A DNA stretch of 64,000 nucleotides from Nitrospinaceae bacterium (GTDB lineage Bacteria; Nitrospinota_A; UBA7883; JAJDBK01), in contig JAJDBK010000046.1 in NCBI GenBank assembly GCA_029261405.1, positions 1 through 64,000 on the forward strand, given 5' to 3'. Every line of letters begins with the position of its first letter. The stretch's first letter is position 1. Made by a program: the position numbers and the translations under genes. Of the stretch, positions 49,612 through 58,429 are shown one piece after another. The notes under the pieces were generated by a model, which saw only the letters and a program-made list of their open reading frames with translations, ran no database searches and was not told the origin of the DNA.

Positions 49612-50367
49612 TTAAGCTCCCTTCCGGTATTCGTGGGAGAACGACTTGTCGTAGAGGAGGGAGACAGCCTCGTTCCCCACGCCTATAGCCTGCCCGACGA
49701 TAATCATGGCGGTCTTTTTTATCCCGGACAACGAAACTTTCACTCCGATATTGTTGAGGGTTCCTTCTACAATCAGTTGGTCGGGCCACGACGCTCTATA
49801 GACCACAGCCACCGGCGCATCCGGGCCGTAACTGACTTTCAGTTTTTCCGCAAGGTCACCGATCATTGAGACAGAAAGGAATATGCAAAGGGTGGACTTC
49901 GACTCTGCGAGCCTTTGCATAGACTGCTCATCCGGAACGGGAGTTTTCCCCGCCATCCGGGTCAATATAATTGTCTGGGAGACTTCAGGGGCGGTCAGCT
50001 CTTTTTTAATCGCGGCGGCGGCGGCCTGAAACGAACTTACACCCGGGACAACCTCATAATCGATTCCGAGTTTATCGAGGGCTCTCATCTGTTCACCGAT
50101 GGCGCCGTATATCGAAGGATCACCGGTGTGAAGACGAACAACATCCACTCCCCGGTTCTTCGCATCCTTGAACACCGCCACTATCGAGGCAAGATCCATG
50201 CCCGCCGAGTCATGTTTATCCGCATCCTCAGCAATCAGGTCGATAACTTCGTTACTCACAAGCGAGCCGGCGTAGACACAGACCGCGCAGGTGGTGAGCA
50301 GTTTGTGAGCCTTGACAGTGAGCAGTTCAGGATCACCCGGCCCCGCTCCGACGAAACGGACCTTCAT
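49612..50367 (-). CDS. cbiF: Cobalt-precorrin-4 C11-methyltransferase
   Basis: 251 residues, tetrapyrrole methylase. GAGPGDPELLTVKAHKLL, VYAGSLVSNEV, RLHTGDPSIYGAIGEQMR and ELTAPEVSQTIILTRMAGKTPVP are CbiF/CobM hallmarks. It methylates C11 of the ring. ATGA overlap with cbiL. Confidence 0.95.
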   Translation of the reverse strand: MKVRFVGAGPGDPELLTVKAHKLLTTCAVCVYAGSLVSNEVIDLIAEDADKHDSAGMDLASIVAVFKDAKNRGVDVVRLHTGDPSIYGAIGEQMRALDKLGIDYEVVPGVSSFQAAAAAIKKELTAPEVSQTIILTRMAGKTPVPDEQSMQRLAESKSTLCIFLSVSMIGDLAEKLKVSYGPDAPVAVVYRASWPDQLIVEGTLNNIGVKVSLSGIKKTAMIIVGQAIGVGNEAVSLLYDKSFSHEYRKGA

Positions 50368-51089
50368 GAACTTTGCGCCCCCGTATGAATAAGAATGGAC
50401 GATAGATAACCTGTCTTCGCAGATTTTCCAAACAGCTTTTTCAGATCGGTTTCAACCATCTGGTTATTCATTCCGGCGTGGGCGACAAAAACTGAATTGT
50501 CGATTACATCAAGTTCGTCAAGAAGTTCCAACACCTGTTGCAGTCTTTTTCCGACTTTCATTAAAGCGATAGAACCGCCGCGCAATATCGCATCGCGCAA
50601 CACGTCAAGATCGTCGGAAGCGGGTACGATGGTCACAAGCTCTTTTCTCTCCCCTACGGGAAACCCGGTAAGGGCCGCCACTGCGCATATAGCGGTCACT
50701 CCGGGGATGGTAACAACCTTTATGTCAGGTTCGATTCGTTTTACCGCCCGCAGAAGATATATATATGTCGAGTAGAGAAGCGGGTCGCCCAGAGTGACAA
50801 AACATGCGTCTTCACCGGTCCTGATGATATCCACTATTTTTTCAGCCGACTCGTTCCATCGTTTCTCAAGTTCACTTTTGTCTGTTACCATCGGGAAGAC
50901 AAGTTCGGTAACATGTGTACCTGCGCTGATATAAGGTTTCACTATATCGAAGGCCACGCTGTCGGCTTTGACTTTCGCTATGGGAACAAAAAGATATTTT
51001 GTTTCTCCTATCAGTCGCGCTCCCTTGACGGTTATAAGCTCCGAGTCGCCCGGACCAACGCCGATTCCGTAAAAGGCACCACCGCTCAT
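50364..51089 (-). CDS. cbiL: Cobalt-precorrin-2 C20-methyltransferase
   Basis: 241 residues, tetrapyrrole methylase. GIGVGPGDSELITVKGARLI, VTLGDPLLYSTYIYLL, IPGVTAICAVAALTGFPV and late ALMKVGKRLQQVLELL are typical of CbiL/CobI, which methylates C20. It overlaps cbiE and cbiF by 4 bases each. Confidence 0.94.
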   Translation of the reverse strand: MSGGAFYGIGVGPGDSELITVKGARLIGETKYLFVPIAKVKADSVAFDIVKPYISAGTHVTELVFPMVTDKSELEKRWNESAEKIVDIIRTGEDACFVTLGDPLLYSTYIYLLRAVKRIEPDIKVVTIPGVTAICAVAALTGFPVGERKELVTIVPASDDLDVLRDAILRGGSIALMKVGKRLQQVLELLDELDVIDNSVFVAHAGMNNQMVETDLKKLFGKSAKTGYLSSILIHTGAQSS

Positions 51090-51718
51090 TTCAATAGCTC
51101 CTTGTCGATAAAAAGCACGATAGTCCGCGAAACCAGAATGACGGTCTGCAAACGATCAACTGTCATCTCCGAAACCCGCTCATACTCAAGCCCCAGGTTT
51201 TCACATACGATCACCGCTCGGTCATCCCCCAGTTTTCTGGCGAAACCGCGTATCCAGTCGAGCGCCTCCTCCCGTCCACCGAGGACAGCGATTTTTCCTC
51301 TACTCTTATAACTTTCGATATCTATCTCAGGATCGCCAGCGTGGGCGCTTATGATGGCGGTGTCCTCCCAGGGGAGACCGACCTTGGCGAAGGCCACCTG
51401 TACGGAGCTTATGCCAGGAATAATCACACAAGCGTCCCGACCAAACTTGCTGAGCACAGGCTTGGCCAGAGAGAACATTCCGGGATCGCCGGTTACCATG
51501 AGTACGGTATCGCCAAGGCTACGTTTTTCGCTTATAACTTCAAGGGTCTTCCTGACGCTGGCGCCAATATCTATCTTTTCCGCTTTTGCGTCGGGGACAA
51601 TTTCAAAAAGACGTTTATTTCCTATCAGGAAATCAGCCTTCGAAACAGCGTCAAGCCCCGCCACGGTCATATAGTCAATTGAACCAGGCCCACAACCTAC
51701 AATCGTTATCTTATCCAT
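51086..51718 (-). CDS. cbiE: Cobalt-precorrin-7 C5-methyltransferase CbiE
   Basis: 210 residues, tetrapyrrole methylase: IVGCGPGSIDYMTVAGLDAV, MVTGDPGMFSLAKPVL, ISSVQVAFAKVGLPW and IAVLGGREEALDWI. The length equals the CbiE half alone; the CbiT half (C15 methylase/decarboxylase), often fused or next door, is not found in this operon. It overlaps cbiD by 13 bases. Confidence 0.92.
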   Translation of the reverse strand: MDKITIVGCGPGSIDYMTVAGLDAVSKADFLIGNKRLFEIVPDAKAEKIDIGASVRKTLEVISEKRSLGDTVLMVTGDPGMFSLAKPVLSKFGRDACVIIPGISSVQVAFAKVGLPWEDTAIISAHAGDPEIDIESYKSRGKIAVLGGREEALDWIRGFARKLGDDRAVIVCENLGLEYERVSEMTVDRLQTVILVSRTIVLFIDKELLK

Positions 51719-52767
51719 AATTCATTCCCGCAAGATCCGATGATCTCGGATTTCATGTTAACTATCACTACTTCCACGTCTGTTTTTTGCGCCGTCTTTT
51801 GAATTACAACGTTTCTGATATTTCCTGCGATCAGATCGCCCAAGGTGTCTCGATCACTCTCGTTAAGGTTATCAAACACCCCCTCCACCGTTGCAGAGTC
51901 ATCGAGTCCGGGTGAAATTTTATTTCGCGCAATCTCAAGGACGTAAGGGGCGGCGGTGGGTGAGTTTTTTGAGTGAGTGTCCCAATGGCCCATGGCGAGT
52001 TTGGCGAGTTTCCCGGCGTGACCGATCAGCGCTAACGAGGTGACTCCGCTTTCAACCGCTTTACCGATGATATATCCCCACTCGTTGCCGACCTCCACCA
52101 CACGCTTCGGTTCCACCTTCAGGCTTTCGATGGCCGCTCTTCTTCCGATATTTCCCGGAGTTAATACCAGTTGCGATAACCCGCTCTCGGCGATGGCGAC
52201 ATTCATAAGGCAGAGGATAGACTCCTTGACTGCGCTGTGGGAGAAGGGGCGCACGATGCCTGTGGTACCGAGGATGGAAAGCCCTCCCATTACGCCGAGC
52301 CTGGGGTTGAATGTCTTTGCCGCAAGCCGTTCGCCACCTGGTATTGATAACCTTACTCTTACCGGTCGTTTGGTAACTTCGCGGACAGCACCTGTAATCA
52401 TGCGCCTCGGTCCCGGATTTATGGCAGGCTCTCCAACAGGGACACTAAGACCCGGTCTTGTTACCATCCCGACTCCGGTACCGGCCTCGAATAGAATCTC
52501 ACCTTCGTCGATGAAAAACACCTCCGCAGTAATGGGGCGCCCGTTGGTTATGTCGGGATCATCGCCCGCGTCCTTTATCACTGAGGCCATGTAGCCGTTA
52601 TTTTCTATCGGGCCAATCTTATGAACAGGCATTTTCGCCTTCACCCCCTCACCAAGCGTGACAATCACCTCCGAAGGTTCGCCTGCGCCGGTAAGGGCCA
52701 ATACACACGCTTTTACGGCGGCTGTAGAACATGCGCCGGTGGTATATCCTGTTCGTAATTCGCTCAA
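51706..52767 (-). CDS. cbiD: Cobalt-precorrin-5B C1-methyltransferase CbiD
   Basis: 353 residues. SAM-dependent C1 methylation in the anaerobic pathway. Conserved RTGYTTGACSTAAVKA at the N-terminus, PITAEVFF..., GVGMVTRPGLSVPVGEPAINPGPR, GGLSILGTTGIVRPFS and ALIGHAGKLAKLA, plus GHWDTHSK. It has no tetrapyrrole-methylase fold relatives in the operon. ATGA overlap with cbiO. Confidence 0.95.
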   Translation of the reverse strand: MSELRTGYTTGACSTAAVKACVLALTGAGEPSEVIVTLGEGVKAKMPVHKIGPIENNGYMASVIKDAGDDPDITNGRPITAEVFFIDEGEILFEAGTGVGMVTRPGLSVPVGEPAINPGPRRMITGAVREVTKRPVRVRLSIPGGERLAAKTFNPRLGVMGGLSILGTTGIVRPFSHSAVKESILCLMNVAIAESGLSQLVLTPGNIGRRAAIESLKVEPKRVVEVGNEWGYIIGKAVESGVTSLALIGHAGKLAKLAMGHWDTHSKNSPTAAPYVLEIARNKISPGLDDSATVEGVFDNLNESDRDTLGDLIAGNIRNVVIQKTAQKTDVEVVIVNMKSEIIGSCGNELWIR

Positions 52768-53645
52768 CAGACACTGTCCTTCAATTTTTTCAGGAGGATC
52801 TCTTCCGGGATAAGCTCCAGCATCCGTTTCCTCGCTTCTCCAAGCGTAAGAGGCAATCCGTTTATCGGCAAACCATCGCGCTGTTTCATCTCGTGCAAGA
52901 GAGCGGATATATAAGGTAGTCGCAGTCCCGCCCGGTCGATCATCTCGTGGTCACAAAAGATATCTGTGGCGTCGCCGCTCTTTAACACCTCGCCCTTCTT
53001 AAGAACGTATATCCTGTCGGCGAAAAGGGGAAGCATATCGACGGAGTGGGTTGCCAGAATGACGGTACAAGCCTCCTCCCGGTTAAGTCGGCTTAAAAGG
53101 CGCATCATACCGCTTTCGCCAGCGGGATCAAGACCGGCTGTCGGTTCGTCCAGAATCAGGATCGAAGGTCGCATAGCCAGAACCCCGGCCAACGCCACCC
53201 GTTTCTTTTCACCAAAACTAAGGTGCTGAATCGCCTTGTGGCGCAGTTCCAGGGCGTTCACAGATTCGAGCGCCAACACTACACGGCTCTCCACCACCTC
53301 CTCGGCAAGGCCCATGTTTCGCGGACCGAACGCCACATCCTCGTGTACGGTAGGGGCGAAGAGCTGATCGTCCGGGTTCTGGAAGACTACACCTGTTTTT
53401 GTATACAACCTGGCCGGAAGCAGGTCGGTTATATTCTCACCGTCGATGGTTATCGATCCCTCCTGCGGCTCCAGAAGGCCGGAGAGGTTTCGTAGAAGTG
53501 TGGTTTTGCCGGAGCCGTTGGACGCAAGCAGGGCTATGAACTCACCATGACCTGCGGTAAAAGTCACGTCACGCAGAGCGACCGTGCCTTCGTCGTACAT
53601 GAAGGTCAGGTTTTCGGCCAGTATGGCAAGTTCTCCCCCGCTCAT
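52764..53645 (-). CDS. cbiO: Cobalt ECF transporter ATPase CbiO
   Basis: 293 residues, ABC ATPase. Walker A ASNGSGKTTLL (N-terminal third), Q loop VFQNPDDQLFAPTVHEDVAFG, signature LSFGEKKRVALAGVLA, Walker B ILILDEPTAGLDP and switch His ILATHSVDM. Works with CbiQ, CbiM and CbiN in cobalt import for the corrin pathway. The C-terminal 60 residues are an ECF-type extension. Confidence 0.95.
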   Translation of the reverse strand: MSGGELAILAENLTFMYDEGTVALRDVTFTAGHGEFIALLASNGSGKTTLLRNLSGLLEPQEGSITIDGENITDLLPARLYTKTGVVFQNPDDQLFAPTVHEDVAFGPRNMGLAEEVVESRVVLALESVNALELRHKAIQHLSFGEKKRVALAGVLAMRPSILILDEPTAGLDPAGESGMMRLLSRLNREEACTVILATHSVDMLPLFADRIYVLKKGEVLKSGDATDIFCDHEMIDRAGLRLPYISALLHEMKQRDGLPINGLPLTLGEARKRMLELIPEEILLKKLKDSVC

Positions 53646-54418
53646 GAAATACCTGTCAGCAGAAACATCGACACTATCCCCAGCGTGGTCGCTCCCGCGA
53701 TCATCACGTCACGGCTGGTAACAGGCTCCGGTGGATCGAAACGTATAACGCCATCGTATCCACGGGCTGTCATCGCCTCGGAAGTAGCCACCGCCTTGTC
53801 GAAGGATCGGACCAGCGCCGACCCGGCCACGGTCCCTGCGGAGTTAAGGCCCAGCCAGGCTGTAGAATATCCAAGCCGCGTCCTTTGCGCAGAACTGATC
53901 TCAACAACAGTATCCAGCAGTTCAAAGATATACCGATACATCATCATCGCCACCTCGACCCACTCCCTCGGCAATCCAAGCCAGAGAGCGGTGCGGAATA
54001 TGTCGTGAGCTGGCGTTATTACACTCAGAAGATGAACCACACCCAACGCGCCCAGAACCCTCGAGGCGATCAGCGCTCCTTCGGTAAAACCTTCCAGCGT
54101 AAAAATAAGGCTGAAAAGATAAAAATCGAACACGACCATTGGTGTCGAGCCTGTCAGGAGAGCTTTTACAATCAGTAGTGTCGTTGCCATGACCAGCGGA
54201 AGAACAAATCGTAACAGCGCCATCTTTGCGGGAACTCCCACCATCAAAGTCGCGGTCATGGATATGGCGAAAAGAATCGTGGGGAATAGGGGCGATTCGG
54301 AAAAAAGAACACACATAATCGCAATGAGAGCGCAGAGCAGTTTACAGCGTGTTTCAATAACGCTCAACCTGTTCGGTTTGATTGTGAAGATATCTGTAAA
54401 CAGCTCAAAACTCTTCAT
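53642..54418 (-). CDS. cbiQ: Cobalt ECF transporter transmembrane subunit CbiQ
   Basis: 258 residues with about five to six membrane helices. The T-component coupling helices include REWVEVAMMMYRYIFELLDTV and SAQRTRLGYS, then GSALVRSFDKAVATSEAMTARGYDG, which matches the Ala-Arg-Gly signatures of EcfT/CbiQ proteins. Overlaps cbiN and cbiO by 4 bases. Confidence 0.93.
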   Translation of the reverse strand: MKSFELFTDIFTIKPNRLSVIETRCKLLCALIAIMCVLFSESPLFPTILFAISMTATLMVGVPAKMALLRFVLPLVMATTLLIVKALLTGSTPMVVFDFYLFSLIFTLEGFTEGALIASRVLGALGVVHLLSVITPAHDIFRTALWLGLPREWVEVAMMMYRYIFELLDTVVEISSAQRTRLGYSTAWLGLNSAGTVAGSALVRSFDKAVATSEAMTARGYDGVIRFDPPEPVTSRDVMIAGATTLGIVSMFLLTGIS

Positions 54419-54621
54419 TCCGCCATCTCTTTTCTATCGTCCACAAACAGCTTTCTGAAGTAGTAGCCGAAGATAGCTCCTCCGACGAAACCTGCGAGCA
54501 GGAACATAAAAAGAAGCAAATCACCCTGATCTGTGTTGATGTACGGTTCTGCAGGCGGTCTGCCGGCCTGTTCGGCGAATTTGCCTACCACCGTCTCATC
54601 AACCCCTTTCCAGTTGGCCAT
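54415..54621 (-). CDS. cbiN: Small CbiN-like cobalt transporter subunit
   Basis: 68 residues starting on the cbiM stop (TAATG). The N-terminal part is hydrophilic (GVDETVVGKFAEQAGRPPAEP) and is followed by one membrane helix (LLLFMFLLAGFVGGAIFGYYF) and a charged tail. Canonical CbiN is about 90-100 residues with two membrane helices; this looks like the second half only. Position between cbiM and cbiQ and the local pattern support a CbiN-type role. Sequence similarity to classical CbiN is weak. Confidence 0.7.
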   Translation of the reverse strand: MANWKGVDETVVGKFAEQAGRPPAEPYINTDQGDLLLFMFLLAGFVGGAIFGYYFRKLFVDDRKEMAE

Positions 54622-55370
54622 TACGCCGATCCCTTTCCAGCCCATACGGGGAGCAGTTCCGGTCGTCTCTGTTCTACAAAGCAGTAGGCTCCGGCGGTTA
54701 TAAAACCTTCCAGAATACCGAGCGGCGCCTGGGTCGGAATGAATGCTACGGTTATGGAGAGAAACATCGAGAAGAATGAGCCTCCATCCGCAAGTCCGGA
54801 GGCGAGAAAAAATGATGTAAAAAGATATGTCACCCAATCGGAGACAACTCCGGCCATAAAAGCGGCGGTCCAGGTTGATGTCCCTGATTTAAGCGCAAGC
54901 CGGAATACCGCAAGTCCAGCGAAAGCCCCCATGACACCCATGGAAAGAGTGTTGGCGCCAAGCGTAGTAACGCCACCGTGAGCGAGGAAGAGCGCCTGCA
55001 ACATCAATGCGACACTGCTGACGAGCGCCGTTAACCACGGGCCGATAAGAATCGCCGAAAGCCCGCAACCGCACGGGTGAGATGTGGCGCCTACCACCGG
55101 AACAGGAACCGGCATACATGAGATGATAAAGAGAGCCGATCCGACAAGAGCGATAAACGGTTTGAACATCCGGTCCGTTTTCGCCCTGGCTCTCAGTTCC
55201 CATACACCTTTCATGACGAACGGAATCATAAGCAGAGTCCAGAGGGTCGCCCAGGCGGGTGGTAGCGCCCCTTCTGATATGTGCATTGCGTCAGCCGGCG
55301 TGGCGGAGATTACGAGCGTAGCTACCACCACTATAGCCATAGTTGCGAAGTGTTGCGTCATGGTTTTCAT
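54621..55370 (-). CDS. cbiM: Cobalt ECF transporter substrate-binding subunit CbiM
   Basis: 249 residues, about seven membrane helices after an N-terminal signal peptide (residues 1-28, ending ATPADA). The mature protein would begin MHISEGALPPAWA; in NikM/CbiM proteins the N-terminal Met-His coordinates the metal, so processing after ADA would recreate that site. Later metal-site His appears in GATSHPCGCGLSAILIGPW. Cobalt specificity is inferred from the operon. A start at ATG 55361 is also possible. Confidence 0.94.
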   Translation of the reverse strand: MKTMTQHFATMAIVVVATLVISATPADAMHISEGALPPAWATLWTLLMIPFVMKGVWELRARAKTDRMFKPFIALVGSALFIISCMPVPVPVVGATSHPCGCGLSAILIGPWLTALVSSVALMLQALFLAHGGVTTLGANTLSMGVMGAFAGLAVFRLALKSGTSTWTAAFMAGVVSDWVTYLFTSFFLASGLADGGSFFSMFLSITVAFIPTQAPLGILEGFITAGAYCFVEQRRPELLPVWAGKGSA

Positions 55371-55373
55371 TTG

Positions 55374-55889
55374 TTAATGGCGATGTGTGTGGTCATGCCC
55401 ATCTGTATACTCTTTCGCCTCTTCGGGAGTCATGGCGACAAACTCCATCTCACCTTTCGCCAGGGGATAATCGTCCCGTTTCCCAAGCTTCACCTCCCGG
55501 ATATCGGGCAAGCCGGACGACTCCTCGATACGCCTGTTCACCAACGCCACCATCGCGTCGTCGTATCCAAGGCTATGCCCGTACACGATTTTTATACCCG
55601 GATATTTTTCGGCTTCCGCTTTTATCATCTCCGGCATGTCGAGGACCAGGTGCAATCCTGAGTGGAGGAAATAGGGAATCACTACTATTTTGCTGACATT
55701 TGTGTTCGCCACTTCCGCCAGCGTTTCCGGGAAGAACGGTTTCATCCTCGACATATTACATGTGGCGACCTCGGCGTAAGTTTCCACCTCCCGCAGTCTC
55801 GCCGCCACCTTTTCCATGTTGGCCCCCGCCAACGGCACACGGCTTCCGTGACCTATAAGTATGACCGCCGTATCGGAACGCGAGTTCAT
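55374..55889 (-). CDS. cbiX: Sirohydrochlorin cobaltochelatase CbiX
   Basis: 171 residues. Inserts Co2+ into sirohydrochlorin at the entry to the anaerobic pathway. Catalytic His motifs VILIGHGSRVPLAGANME and VIPYFLHSGLHLVLDMPE are both present, with EVKLGKRDDYPLAKGEME and a C-terminal histidine-rich tail (DGHDHTHRH). It is a short, single-domain CbiX of intermediate length. ATGA overlap with cbiC. Confidence 0.93.
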   Translation of the reverse strand: MNSRSDTAVILIGHGSRVPLAGANMEKVAARLREVETYAEVATCNMSRMKPFFPETLAEVANTNVSKIVVIPYFLHSGLHLVLDMPEMIKAEAEKYPGIKIVYGHSLGYDDAMVALVNRRIEESSGLPDIREVKLGKRDDYPLAKGEMEFVAMTPEEAKEYTDGHDHTHRH

Positions 55890-56587
55890 TCGCCTGCGTT
55901 CTTGTTGGCTGTGGCTGTAATGGCGCAGAGCGAGTGGATGACTGATACCGCGATACCGCTCCCCCCCCTTCTGCCATCGACCACTATGTATGGAATTTTC
56001 ATGGACATAAGCTCCGCCTTGCTTTCAAGAACATGAACGAACCCCACCGGAGCGCCGACTACCAACGCAGGTTTCGTCTCCCCCTCTGCGATCATTCTGT
56101 TTAGTTCCAAAAGCGCCACCGGAGCGTTACCGATAAGGACTATGGCGCCATCGAGGGAGGGTTGAGCTTTTCTTATGGCGTATAACGATCTTGGCAGACC
56201 TTCCCGTTTACCCTCCTCCGCCACATCGCCATCGGCTATATGGCACAGCACTTTATCTTTGGTGTAATCCGGATTTGCCGATTTTAATCTGGCGAGCGAG
56301 ATTCCGCTTTTTGACATATTCGCATCTGTATAGATGTGTCCGCCATTACGCAACGCTTCAACTGCGGATTCGATGGCGTCCGGGGAAAATTTTACGCTAT
56401 CACCCAAAGTAAGATCGGCTGTGGTATGCATCATTCTTCGTACCACGATCCATTCATCATCAGAAAAATCGCCTCTATCAGCTTCGTTGTCTATGGTGTC
56501 AAAGGAGCGTTGTTCTATCTCTTCAGGTTTGATCCTGTTTTCATAAAGATTGTAGATAAGGGATCGCCTGGTTCCGGTTTCGTTCAT
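55886..56587 (-). CDS. cbiC: Cobalt-precorrin-8 methylmutase
   Basis: 233 residues from ATG 56587, which overlaps the cbiA stop (ATGA); the longer frame inside cbiA is not CbiC-like. Moves the C11 methyl group to C12, forming cobyrinate. Conserved RRMMHTTADLTLGDSVKFS with the catalytic His, GGHIYTDANMSKSGIS, GNAPVALLEL and VGAPVGFVHVLESKAEL, RGGSGIAVSVIHSL. Confidence 0.95.
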   Translation of the reverse strand: MNETGTRRSLIYNLYENRIKPEEIEQRSFDTIDNEADRGDFSDDEWIVVRRMMHTTADLTLGDSVKFSPDAIESAVEALRNGGHIYTDANMSKSGISLARLKSANPDYTKDKVLCHIADGDVAEEGKREGLPRSLYAIRKAQPSLDGAIVLIGNAPVALLELNRMIAEGETKPALVVGAPVGFVHVLESKAELMSMKIPYIVVDGRRGGSGIAVSVIHSLCAITATANKNAGE

Positions 56588-57999
56588 TCGGTTTTTTCTC
56601 CAACACAGAAATTTATAAAACTTTTGAGCGCCGATTCGTTTGACGCCAGATGCAGGTGTGCGTAACTTAGCAGTGTATTCCCCTTGTAATATCCCTCTTT
56701 GCTCGATTCCCCGGTCCGTTTTCTGGTAATCGTATAAGCCGTGTTCCAGCCATCGGTACCCGCCGGGTCGGATTCCAGCTCCGAGTAGTGGAACCTGTGT
56801 CCCCGGACAGCGCCACCGCCCATTCTCCACGGCGAGTTTTTTTCAGGCGCAACGTCCACGTAACCGAGTGCAGTAAAGCGATTTCTCATTTTTGTCCCGA
56901 CCGGGAGCAGCCCCGCAAACTCACTTTTTTTACCATCAAGGTTTTCGACACTTTTGGAAAGATATATTAAGCCCCCACACTCCGCGTATACCGTTCCACC
57001 TGCATTGGCGAAACGCCTGACGCTGTTTAGCATCGACCTGTTAGCCGAAAGCTCCCCGGCGCTCTCCTCTGGATAACCACCGCCGAAATAAAGAGCGTTG
57101 ACACCATCGGGAATAGCCGTATCGGTGACAGGAGAGAAAGGAACTATCTCAAGCCCGCCCTGTTCGAGAGCTTTAAGGTTGTCCGGGTAGTAGAAATGAA
57201 ACGCCTTGTCGATGGCGACACCGAGCCTGCCTTTCACTTTATTGGGGCCGTGGTTCGCGCCCCCGCTCACATGGTTGGCATGGGCCGATTTCGTAACTTC
57301 AACAAGAGCGTCCATGTCGATATTTTTTTCAATAATGTTACCAAGCTCTTCGATCAAATTGAAGGTATGGCTTTCGGCTCCGGCGGTAAATAGTCCGAGA
57401 TGCCTTTCCGGCAGTTTCGGCGGATCGTTTTTTCTTATCCCTCCCAGCAGGGGGGGAAGATTCAATGAAACCATCGAATCGGCCAGTAACCGTGTGTGGT
57501 TTGCGGAACCGACATGGTTGGCTATAACTCCCGCTATGTTCATCCCGGACTCGAATTCCACAAAGCCCTTGACGATGGCGGCGGCTGACCGGGCGATTCC
57601 CCCGGCGTTTATAACAAGGACCACAGGCGCGTTTAAACATTTTGCGATCTCGGCGCAACTCCCCTCAGAAGTATCTGTGGAGAAACCATCGAACAGACCC
57701 ATGGCGCCTTCAACGATGGCGATTTCCGCATCCTCACACGCCGAGGCAAAAAGACGCTCCACATACTCGCGCCCCATCATGAAAACGTCGAGATTGTAAC
57801 ACTCGCGTCCAGACGCAATTTTAAGGTATGTCGGGTCGAGGAAATCGGGGCCGGATTTAAAAGTCTGAACCCTCAAGCCGCGCCGTTTCAGAGCGGATAC
57901 CAGGCCGAGTGTAATAGATGTTTTTCCGACACCGCTTTGTGTTCCGGCCAGAACGAGCCTTGGAATCCGCGAAGTGGAAACCGAACCTGAGTTGGTCAA
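56584..57999 (-). CDS. cbiA: Cobyrinic acid a,c-diamide synthase
   Basis: 471 residues from a TTG start at 57999 with a GGGAG ribosome site 11 bases upstream. Glutamine-dependent amidation of cobyrinate a,c side chains. N-terminal ATP-binding GTQSGVGKTSITLGL, FKSGPDFLDPTYL, EGAMGLFDG; C-terminal glutamine amidotransferase with Cys in YAECGGLIYL and His in GHRFHYSELE. First gene behind the cobalamin riboswitch. Confidence 0.95.
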   Translation of the reverse strand: MTNSGSVSTSRIPRLVLAGTQSGVGKTSITLGLVSALKRRGLRVQTFKSGPDFLDPTYLKIASGRECYNLDVFMMGREYVERLFASACEDAEIAIVEGAMGLFDGFSTDTSEGSCAEIAKCLNAPVVLVINAGGIARSAAAIVKGFVEFESGMNIAGVIANHVGSANHTRLLADSMVSLNLPPLLGGIRKNDPPKLPERHLGLFTAGAESHTFNLIEELGNIIEKNIDMDALVEVTKSAHANHVSGGANHGPNKVKGRLGVAIDKAFHFYYPDNLKALEQGGLEIVPFSPVTDTAIPDGVNALYFGGGYPEESAGELSANRSMLNSVRRFANAGGTVYAECGGLIYLSKSVENLDGKKSEFAGLLPVGTKMRNRFTALGYVDVAPEKNSPWRMGGGAVRGHRFHYSELESDPAGTDGWNTAYTITRKRTGESSKEGYYKGNTLLSYAHLHLASNESALKSFINFCVGEKTE

Positions 58000-58111
58000 T
58001 GTAACAAACGTCTCCCGACAAAACCGTATTCAGTGTCAACACCGGGACGCCGTTTTCCACCCGCGCAACGAAGATTCGCCATGTCTACCGAGGCGGTATC
58101 TCCAATCTTCT

Positions 58112-58272
58112 CTCTGGGCAAGTCTTCTGACTTCCGGATCGTCCTACTGACCGCGTCTTCCCCTTAATAGAAAGAGTGACATTTGCGGTGTTCGTTCCCG
58201 GTTACAGCGGCGGTCCCGCGACGGAATCTCACCGTCTTCCTTTTTAAGCCAATAATGGCGCCCAGAGACCAG
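58112..58272 (-). ncRNA. Cobalamin riboswitch
   Basis: Read on the minus strand: P1 arm TCTCTGGGC (58271-58263) pairs with GCCCAGAGA (58121-58113). Between them are GGTGAGATTCC, the GCGGGACCGCCGCTGTAACC core (58217-58200 region) and the B12 box AGTCAGAAGACTTGCC just before the 3' P1 strand. These are the conserved elements of AdoCbl-type riboswitches in correct order. It sits upstream of cbiA and should switch off the operon when cobalamin is high. Confidence 0.95.
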
Positions 58273-58277
58273 TGTGC

Positions 58278-58308
58278 ATTATATCAGTAATTAAACGGGC
58301 GAAAGCAA
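58278..58308 (-). promoter_or_regulatory. Promoter of the B12 operon
   Basis: Minus-strand -10 TATAAT (58283-58278), 6 bases before the riboswitch, with a possible -35 TTGCTT (58308-58303) at a long 19-base spacing. The perfect -10 and its position directly before the riboswitch P1 make this the likely transcription start region. Confidence 0.6.
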
Positions 58309-58429
58309 ACCTTCATGAAATATTCGGACAAAACCCAATTATTTAACTGAGCGTTTTAGATCGAGTCTTGATAGAATATAAATCGGTGTTGGCGGGTTGT
58401 AAATTCCATACCTTAATCCAGGGTTAGCG

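Larger units (their letters stand above)
58000..58429. promoter_or_regulatory. Control region between B12 operon and kinase gene
   Basis: 430 bases between divergent genes. Most of it is the riboswitch (58112-58272) and its promoter. Between riboswitch and cbiA the transcript carries a GCGTCCC segment (58044-58056 region) that could pair with the GGGAG ribosome site, hinting at translational control; no T-tailed terminator is seen. Kinase-side promoter elements are not clear. Confidence 0.4.
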
